This document shows positions 7,101 through 11,886 of a stretch of DNA of 11,886 nucleotides, in pieces. The notes beneath the pieces are model-generated. The model was given only the letters and a program-made list of their open reading frames with translations, did no database searches and was not told where the DNA came from. The DNA is from Gammaproteobacteria bacterium (GTDB taxonomy: Bacteria; Pseudomonadota; Gammaproteobacteria; UBA9339): assembly GCA_018814965.1 (NCBI GenBank), contig JAHIYS010000004.1:1-11886 (forward strand), written 5' to 3'. The position numbers and the translations under genes are program-made. The first letter of the stretch is position 1. Every line of letters begins with the position of its first letter.

Positions 7101-7467
7101 TTGTTGGTTCCTCTAGCACATAGTCATTAACATCATAATATTCAGAGGCCATAACCATCAAAGTTGCATTATCAGTAAAATTTGTCATCGTATGCCAATC
7201 TTGCGGCTGAAGAATCAAACATTTATCAGGACTATCAAGTAAGTATGCGGTACGAGTCAAATTAGCGCTAACTAATACTTCACATGAACCACGTACACAT
7301 ACCAATGCTTGGATGTTTTTACGATGTTTATGCCCTCCCCTTGTAATTCCTTTAGGCACATCATAAATATAGTAAATCCTCTTAATATCAAAAGGTAAAA
7401 CCTTCTCTATAACAACCAGGCTCCCTTTAGGTTCTAAAATTTTTCTTAAGTTTAAAATATATGCCAT
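7093..7467 (-). CDS. fdtA: FdtA/QdtA-like dTDP-4-keto-6-deoxyglucose 3,4-ketoisomerase (cupin)
   Basis: A 124-residue WxcM/FdtA-type cupin, close to full length for stand-alone family members. It moves the keto group of dTDP-4-keto-6-deoxyglucose from C4 to C3 so that the FdtB-type aminotransferase encoded next to it can aminate C3. The core is GITRGGHKHRKNIQALVCVRG (40-60; key part RGGHKHRKN, 43-51), where H46 and H48 match the catalytic histidine pair known in FdtA, and PQDWHTMTNF (88-97) provides H92. EYYDVNDYV (109-117) is the usual C-terminal signature. The ATG at 7467 gives MAYILNLRKILEPKGSLVVIE, aligning with family starts, so the in-frame TTG at 7485 is not used here. Its TGA overlaps the aminotransferase ATG by 8 bases, indicating coupled translation. 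Whether the product leads to Fuc3N or Qui3N cannot be decided by eye. Confidence 0.9.
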   Translation of the reverse strand: MAYILNLRKILEPKGSLVVIEKVLPFDIKRIYYIYDVPKGITRGGHKHRKNIQALVCVRGSCEVLVSANLTRTAYLLDSPDKCLILQPQDWHTMTNFTDNATLMVMASEYYDVNDYVLEEPTND

Positions 7468-7643
7468 ATATAACCAATTAATCAAAAATCATACCCCACC
7501 ACGAGGCAATCCCACCTACAAAGATACCTAAATTTCCGACGATTTACCAATATATAACCCATAAAAATCCACAAACTAACGACATCATTTTAATGCCGAC
7601 AGAAGCTAATATGCCTATATAACATTTTGATTTTACGGTTATT
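7468..7643 (-). other. Intergenic gap between wzy and fdtA with a short hydrophobic broken frame
   Basis: These 176 bases separate the wzy stop from the fdtA ATG, in a cluster where other neighbours nearly abut. One minus-strand frame starting ATG-ATG at 7588 reads MMSLVCGFLWVIYW, then an in-frame TAA, then a segment containing NLGIFVGGIASWWGM, ending in TAA at 7480-7478. Both halves are hydrophobic. I recognise no family. It may be the decayed end of a membrane protein gene, or just T-rich DNA that translates to hydrophobic residues. No convincing terminator is visible; TTGGTA plus TATCTT with an 18-base spacer is a poor promoter candidate. Confidence 0.25.
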
Positions 7644-8918
7644 TCAGGAATTTATTCGATGTTTATCTAATGTTGCAGTTTTTTTGCTAGCACTACAAGC
7701 AGCTATCACACACGCATAGGCATACCAAAAATGGTCGCTGGTACACAATGAACCGGAAAACATGGAGCCAATCAAAAATTGCAAATATAACAGCCCCAAC
7801 CATTGAGTGTTAATACCTAACTTAATCAAGCGAATTGCCCTAGTTACACCATGTATAATCAAAACAATTAGCATAATTCCCATAAAAATCCCTGCCGAAG
7901 AAAATGCTTCTATTACTATATTATGTGGATATTCAAAGCCAAAAAATGAAAAGAAATCTCCGAAAATAGGATTGTTTAAAAAAACCTTTAGACCCGCCTT
8001 CCACAAAACAATACGGATATCAAGTGCGCTGGAGCTGAAAGTTTCAACCCACGGCAAATCAAAAACATGTGCTACAAAAACCCCTTGATTTTGGGCGACA
8101 GAAACAACAATAGGAATTAGAATCACTAAAACTATAAATAAGAAAAATAAATTCGCTAATTTAGGACTAGTTATGCGTTTTTTTGAAAAAATCAACAATG
8201 CCACTATTACGACAATCAGTGACATCAAAGGCCCTCGCGACGCTGAAAGAACAAGGCCGCCAATACCAAAAAACAACATTATCAAACTAACTATTTTTTT
8301 AAAAGAAAAGGAGCCCTTTCCTTCAAAAATAAATAACAAACTCAAAAAAATCAGAGATACTGAGATATGGCCAAATTCTATTGGATTTTGTGCTGAGTTA
8401 CCTGTTAAGCGATCAACAGGTACACCACTTCTTAAATAAAGAAGTATGCTAACTATGACTATCAAAGACAGGCAGGAATACAAAATAACCTCAATACGAC
8501 GTAAAAAGACTTCTCTAATACAAGCAAAGAAAGCCAGCGATGGAATCACTGATACCACCACTGCAAACAAAAGATATCTTTCAGCAAAATGCTCTATTTC
8601 AAGATCGGGAGACAAAAAGTAAAAAAACACTCTTAGTAAATAAAACATCCAAAAGACTATAAATAATTTAAAACCCATATTAAAACACATCTTGCGCTGT
8701 AAAAGTGCGGCCAAAATGATACCCAAGGATAATAAAAGGACAAATAAACGAAACGGAACAGTTACAACACGCGAATCCACTCCAACAACATCCGGCAAAA
8801 AAGACACCAACCCAAAACCAACAAATCCTAATATATATAAAAGCAGCAAACAATCTTCAAAAAAGGTGCTTTTGGGATCATTTGAATTAATTATAATTTG
8901 ACTTGATAATTCGCGCAT
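7644..8918 (-). CDS. wzy: Wzy-type O-antigen polymerase (Wzy_C/O-antigen ligase fold membrane protein)
   Basis: A 424-residue, strongly hydrophobic inner-membrane protein with about 11-12 predicted spans (roughly 22-41, 55-73, 81-103, 112-134, 144-161, 184-198, 207-225, 229-245, 256-274, 336-355, 374-390, 395-409). The larger loop between about 275 and 335 is probably the main periplasmic loop. Two features identify the Wzy_C/O-antigen ligase superfamily: LSASRGP (224-230) at a helix start, and NNPIFGDFFSFFGFEYPHN (315-333) leading to IEAFSSAGIFMG. Inside an O-antigen cluster this is the polymerase that joins exported repeat units at the periplasmic face; the ligase WaaL usually lies elsewhere, so polymerase is preferred over ligase. 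The ATG at 8918 has no recognisable Shine-Dalgarno sequence. Sequence divergence is normal for Wzy. Confidence 0.85.
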   Translation of the reverse strand: MRELSSQIIINSNDPKSTFFEDCLLLLYILGFVGFGLVSFLPDVVGVDSRVVTVPFRLFVLLLSLGIILAALLQRKMCFNMGFKLFIVFWMFYLLRVFFYFLSPDLEIEHFAERYLLFAVVVSVIPSLAFFACIREVFLRRIEVILYSCLSLIVIVSILLYLRSGVPVDRLTGNSAQNPIEFGHISVSLIFLSLLFIFEGKGSFSFKKIVSLIMLFFGIGGLVLSASRGPLMSLIVVIVALLIFSKKRITSPKLANLFFLFIVLVILIPIVVSVAQNQGVFVAHVFDLPWVETFSSSALDIRIVLWKAGLKVFLNNPIFGDFFSFFGFEYPHNIVIEAFSSAGIFMGIMLIVLIIHGVTRAIRLIKLGINTQWLGLLYLQFLIGSMFSGSLCTSDHFWYAYACVIAACSASKKTATLDKHRINS

Positions 8919-9005
8919 TTTTATTTACGTTAATTTTTAAACATAATACACAAAACATACCTTGATTAAACATCAGGTTATCTGATTATATTACTATGCT
9001 CATAT

Positions 9006-9647
9006 TTACTTTTCCGCCAACAGAAAAATACCTTCAGATGCAAAAATATTCGGAAAAAACCATTTTGGTAGCTTATATTTAGAAACTATATATGCCTCAT
9101 CTTTTATAACAAACCCTATCGTATTAACTATATTTTTGAAATCTAATATGGAAAATTGGTGAAGATGTCCAGTATTGTACCAATCATAACCACCAAGAAG
9201 CCTTCTTGGCATCCTGCCCATGAAAAGTAACTCTAACCTCTGTAAAAAATAGGCGAAATTTGGAAATGATACAATCTGAAATTTGGAAATCCTTTTCATC
9301 TCTCTTAAAACAATTTCTGGATAGACAACCATCTGCAGAGTTATATTACATATAGCAATATCAAATGACTTATCTTTAATATTACTCAATGGGGCATCTA
9401 TAGATCCTTGCTCTACCTTAAGTCCTTTTGCTTGGCAAATATCCACCCCACTCTTTGTCAGCTCTATACCGAAACCATCTATATTTTTTTCTTTAGATAA
9501 CCTCTCAAGCATATCACCATTACCACACCCTAAATCTATAAACCTTGCACCAGGCTTCACCCACTCCTTAATACATTGATACTCCCTCTCCCTGAGGCAA
9601 TATTCTGACGTCCATATATAATTACGGTTATCGTTTTTACAACTCAT
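9006..9647 (-). CDS. MetW-like class I SAM-dependent methyltransferase
   Basis: A 213-residue Rossmann-fold methyltransferase. SAM-binding motif I is FIDLGCGNGDML (36-47), the acidic residue at the end of strand 2 is E62, and the post-motif segment SFDIAICNITLQ (94-105) precedes REMKRISKFQIVSFPNF (115-131). The order of motifs and the WYNTGHLHQFSILDF stretch (156-170) resemble the MetW family strongly. Classical MetW works with the homoserine acyltransferase MetX in methionine synthesis, but no metX is nearby. Here it sits between a glycosyltransferase and wzy, so methylation of a repeat-unit sugar or of an assembly intermediate is a more likely role, by inference. The ATG at 9647 has AGGTGA with good spacing, which supports the start. 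The gap downstream to wzy, read in coding direction, is 87 bases. Confidence 0.82.
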   Translation of the reverse strand: MSCKNDNRNYIWTSEYCLREREYQCIKEWVKPGARFIDLGCGNGDMLERLSKEKNIDGFGIELTKSGVDICQAKGLKVEQGSIDAPLSNIKDKSFDIAICNITLQMVVYPEIVLREMKRISKFQIVSFPNFAYFLQRLELLFMGRMPRRLLGGYDWYNTGHLHQFSILDFKNIVNTIGFVIKDEAYIVSKYKLPKWFFPNIFASEGIFLLAEK

Positions 9648-9774
9648 AATTCACCTAAATTAGTTAAATTATCCACAAATACTACACATACATTAAATAT
9701 ATTCCTTAATACAGTTCCATTAAAAACCTTATCTTCAAAAACAACTAAGCAATCTAAAAAATATAAACGTCGAA

Positions 9775-10980
9775 CTATAGCCTACCCGACTTTATCATAG
9801 AAGAGTCATATTCTTTTAAAATCTCTTTCGCTATATGCAACCAACTATATTTTTCAAGCATTTTTAGTCTGCCTACCTTTCCAAGTTTACAGCGTATATC
9901 TGCTGAATTCAAACCACCAAGAACACGCGCTAGATCATCCACATCATTATCTCGATAAAATTCACCATTACCCTCTGCCCTGTCAGGCTCCCCCATCAAA
10001 TCACTTACAACAAGAGGAATGCCACAAGAAGCTGCATCAAACATCGATATAGTCACTTGTTTAGGCCAAACAGCAATATCTGCCGCACGATAATACTTAG
10101 GCAAATCAGAGTAAGGAACAAAAGGAATAGTTATACAACCTTGATAATTCTGTATCTCTCTTTTTTGAACTCCATCTCCGATAAAAATAGCGCTATAGGG
10201 CAAACCATTTTGTCTCAGCAAAAAAATAGCCCGCGCTAAAATAAGTGGGTCTTTCTCAAGTGAGAACCTTCCAGTATAGATACATACAATATCAGAATCT
10301 CCTATACCAAGAATTTTTCGTATCTCAAGACGCTCTCTTTGGCTTGAGTCATCATCAAGAGGAGTAAATAATTCTGTATCTGCCCCAAGAGATATCGTTT
10401 TTATCTTGCTCTTTTTTATCCCATAATATCTATTAGCAACCTCAGCACAATCAGGAGTTATCGCAAAACATCGCTTTGTAAACAAACTAACGACCCAACC
10501 CGGAATAGTCCTGGTAACGAAATAAACCATTTTTTTAAAACTGATACCTTCTTTACTCAAATAAGGCTTGGTAACACACAAACTCTGGTGACAACCAGTA
10601 AAAAGTTTATATCTAGAGACATTACAAAATAATGCAAGCTTAAGTGCATTAATTGATACGCAATTAAATACATGCACAACATCTGGATCCAATTCTCGTA
10701 TTTTCTTGATCAAACCACAAATATTTACATATCCAAACCACAACTTATGCGGCAATCGATGGAGCCAATATCCTCCCATTTCTTTTACGCCGCATGGCTG
10801 CACAGCAGGACCTAAAAAACATCCATAGGTTTCATTATAATTAGGAAGATTACCATAAACTTGAAGATTCGAAGTAACAACATGAACCTCATGGCCTAAA
10901 TCACTAAGAACCTTTGGCAAACAATTCTCAGAATACCCCATCTTCTCTGAGAAATAATCTTCTATTAGTATAATTTTCAT
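9775..10980 (-). CDS. Family 4 (GT-B) glycosyltransferase
   Basis: A 401-residue GT-B enzyme. The N-terminal acceptor domain (about 1-190) starts MKIILIEDYFSEKMGYSENC and includes DPDVVHVFN (98-106). The C-terminal donor domain (about 225-385) has YTGRFSLEKDP (235-245), IGDG (267-270), PYSDLPKYYRAADIAVWPK (289-307) and DAASCGIPLVVSD (315-327). The position normally held by the second glutamate of the EX7E motif is D315, and the residue eight before it is K307, so the canonical pair is not conserved. It should add one sugar of the repeat unit on undecaprenyl pyrophosphate in the cytoplasm; donor unknown. The ATG at 10980 is at the natural family start but has only a weak GTGATG upstream. It lies 225 bases after wzx and 127 bases before the methyltransferase. 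Confidence 0.86.
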   Translation of the reverse strand: MKIILIEDYFSEKMGYSENCLPKVLSDLGHEVHVVTSNLQVYGNLPNYNETYGCFLGPAVQPCGVKEMGGYWLHRLPHKLWFGYVNICGLIKKIRELDPDVVHVFNCVSINALKLALFCNVSRYKLFTGCHQSLCVTKPYLSKEGISFKKMVYFVTRTIPGWVVSLFTKRCFAITPDCAEVANRYYGIKKSKIKTISLGADTELFTPLDDDSSQRERLEIRKILGIGDSDIVCIYTGRFSLEKDPLILARAIFLLRQNGLPYSAIFIGDGVQKREIQNYQGCITIPFVPYSDLPKYYRAADIAVWPKQVTISMFDAASCGIPLVVSDLMGEPDRAEGNGEFYRDNDVDDLARVLGGLNSADIRCKLGKVGRLKMLEKYSWLHIAKEILKEYDSSMIKSGRL

Positions 10981-11205
10981 ACAATCATCACGTTATAGTC
11001 AATATAAATAAAAACATCTTCTGGTTATTTGGACAATGGAAGTCTTTCGCATTAAAGTCAGTCTATTTCCATTATTAACAATTTTCTCTTATACAGCAGA
11101 CAATATATTTCTTATTCAAATATAACTTCATAAAAAATGAGGGTACATCTTATATCATAAAATTGGTAGCATGCAATAAGTTTATCTGCGCACGAACACA
11201 GAGAA
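10981..11205 (-). other. 225-base intergenic region between wzx and the GT4 gene
   Basis: This is the longest gene-free stretch in the window. Its minus-strand frames are broken by many stops and give only very short peptides (for example an 18-codon frame starting MKLYLNKKY) with no family resemblance. I see no strong hairpin with a T run and no well-spaced promoter pair. Loose matches such as TTGTCT near TAATAA have spacers of about 20 bases and are not convincing. It may hold the untranslated leader of the downstream gene, but nothing in it can be called. Confidence 0.3.
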
Positions 11206-11886
11206 CTATTCTTGCGGCAATGTTTCTTTTAAATACACTTTTATTGCCATCCATGAAATCAATAGATGTAAAACATAATAAAAGACTTCAGCGCCAACAA
11301 AAACGCTTAAAAAAAACATCACCTTAAATTTAAAAATATATGCCGCGCCAAATACCAGTAGTATAAGGATCATATGAAACACTTCTCTCAAAAAATGTAA
11401 CCGTTGCTTTTCAAGAGCTATGAGTACAGGACCTAATGGTTCCGCAACAATTTGAAAAAATGACATGACCACCATTACTCTTAAATACAAAGAAGCCTCA
11501 CCCCACTCTTTTCCAAATATCAATCCAACTAACCCTGTGCCTAAAAACATAAATAAACATAAAACAGGAAAAGAGATAAAAGTTAATATTCGAGTCATCT
11601 CTAAAAAAACCTTAGGCAACATTTTAGCATCTGTTTTGATCAGTCCAACTATCTTCATAAATAAAACCTGGCTTATTGACATGGCGATTAATGTTACTGG
11701 GATACCCAATAATCTAGTTGCCAATCCAAACAAACCAACCACCCGAGGTTCATACAAAAAAGCTAGAAAAATAGTTACTGATTGCATGTTAAGAACATTA
11801 ATTAACGTTGCGCTACCGGTAAAAATGGGAAAACGACGATAGCGTTTTGCCACGCTAAGAAGAGATGCAATCTTAGCCTTTTGAAG
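11206..11886 (-). CDS. wzx: Wzx-type oligosaccharide flippase (MOP superfamily), C-terminal part; 5' end outside window
   Basis: The frame is open to the right edge, giving 226 residues of the C-terminal half of a protein that is usually 400-500 residues. The in-frame GTG at 11853 is not the start; coding continues upstream of it. About six membrane segments can be seen (in-window residues roughly 28-45, 50-68, 101-123, 134-156, 168-184, 188-215), with a basic segment VAKRYRRFPIFTGSATLINVL beginning at residue 12 (key part KRYRRFP) and EPRVVGLFGLATRLLGIP (46-63), both typical of the polysaccharide export flippase group. Its role is to move undecaprenyl-pyrophosphate-linked repeat units across the inner membrane for Wzy. 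It ends in TAG at 11208-11206. The family call is firm; the transported glycan is not known. Confidence 0.87.
   Translation of the reverse strand, partial: LQKAKIASLLSVAKRYRRFPIFTGSATLINVLNMQSVTIFLAFLYEPRVVGLFGLATRLLGIPVTLIAMSISQVLFMKIVGLIKTDAKMLPKVFLEMTRILTFISFPVLCLFMFLGTGLVGLIFGKEWGEASLYLRVMVVMSFFQIVAEPLGPVLIALEKQRLHFLREVFHMILILLVFGAAYIFKFKVMFFLSVFVGAEVFYYVLHLLISWMAIKVYLKETLPQE

Noticed and set aside
7807..8901. Three + strand open frames (7807-8088, 8173-8439, 8692-8901) opposite wzy
   Set aside because: They are basic, Lys/Thr/Asn/Pro-rich translations expected from the reverse of a hydrophobic gene; no domains, and wzy explains the region.
8960..8985. Small ATCAG/CTGAT hairpin upstream of wzy
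   Set aside because: Only a 5-bp stem without a T run; too weak to call a terminator or operator.
11163..11175. TTGGTAGCATGC on the + strand, a partial ops-like match
   Set aside because: Wrong strand for all genes in the window and only about 9 of 13 positions match.
11808..11821. CGGTAGCG on the minus strand, resembling the core of the ops/JUMPstart element
   Set aside because: It is inside wzx coding sequence (Thr-Gly-Ser-Ala-Thr codons), not in a leader, and the rest of the element is missing.
11465..11842. + strand open frame of 125 codons opposite wzx
   Set aside because: Antisense shadow of a multi-span membrane protein gene with no recognisable domain.
1..11886. CRISPR arrays, tRNA/rRNA genes, transposases or integrases
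   Set aside because: No regularly spaced repeats, no tRNA-like cloverleaf segments and no mobile-element proteins were seen on either strand.

Overview
The window is an AT-rich stretch of a bacterial surface polysaccharide (most likely O-antigen) biosynthesis cluster. Every convincing gene lies on the minus strand, so transcription runs from the right edge to the left edge. Both ends are cut: a Wzx-type flippase enters from the right without its N-terminus, and an SDR-type epimerase leaves at the left after 59 residues. Gene content and order suggest a gammaproteobacterium with a Wzx/Wzy-dependent O-antigen. The leftward block fnlA-fnlB-fnlC-WbuB/WbjE-like glycosyltransferase-epimerase has the order I recall for the Pseudomonas aeruginosa O11 wbjB-C-D-E-F segment. 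I cannot name a genus from sequence alone.

In transcription order (right to left) the layout is: Wzx flippase C-terminal part (11886-11206); GT4 glycosyltransferase (10980-9775); MetW-like methyltransferase (9647-9006); Wzy polymerase (8918-7644); FdtA-like cupin ketoisomerase (7467-7093), overlapping a DegT/FdtB-like aminotransferase (7100-6105); GT8-like glycosyltransferase (5945-4950); FnlA (4828-3812), FnlB (3780-2674) and FnlC (2672-1530), nearly abutting; WbuB-like GT4 glycosyltransferase (1530-310); and the start of an epimerase (177-1).

The genes supply two sugar-nucleotide routes. FnlA/B/C convert UDP-GlcNAc to UDP-L-FucNAc, and the WbuB-like enzyme next to them is the natural candidate to transfer it. 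FdtA and FdtB would turn dTDP-4-keto-6-deoxyglucose into a dTDP-3-amino-3,6-dideoxyhexose (Fuc3N or Qui3N). The rmlAB genes and the final N-acetyltransferase are not in the window. Three glycosyltransferases, a possible sugar methyltransferase, Wzx and Wzy complete a repeat-unit assembly, export and polymerisation set.

The most striking observation is that the FdtB-like aminotransferase reads through residue 331, meets an in-frame TAA, and then continues in the same frame for 29 more codons that clearly encode the conserved C-terminal end of the family. One base change, real or a sequencing error, therefore removes the C-terminus of an otherwise intact enzyme. No RNA genes, CRISPR arrays, insertion sequences or complete + strand genes were found. 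No gene-free stretch exceeds 300 bases; the longest is 225 bases, at 10981-11205.
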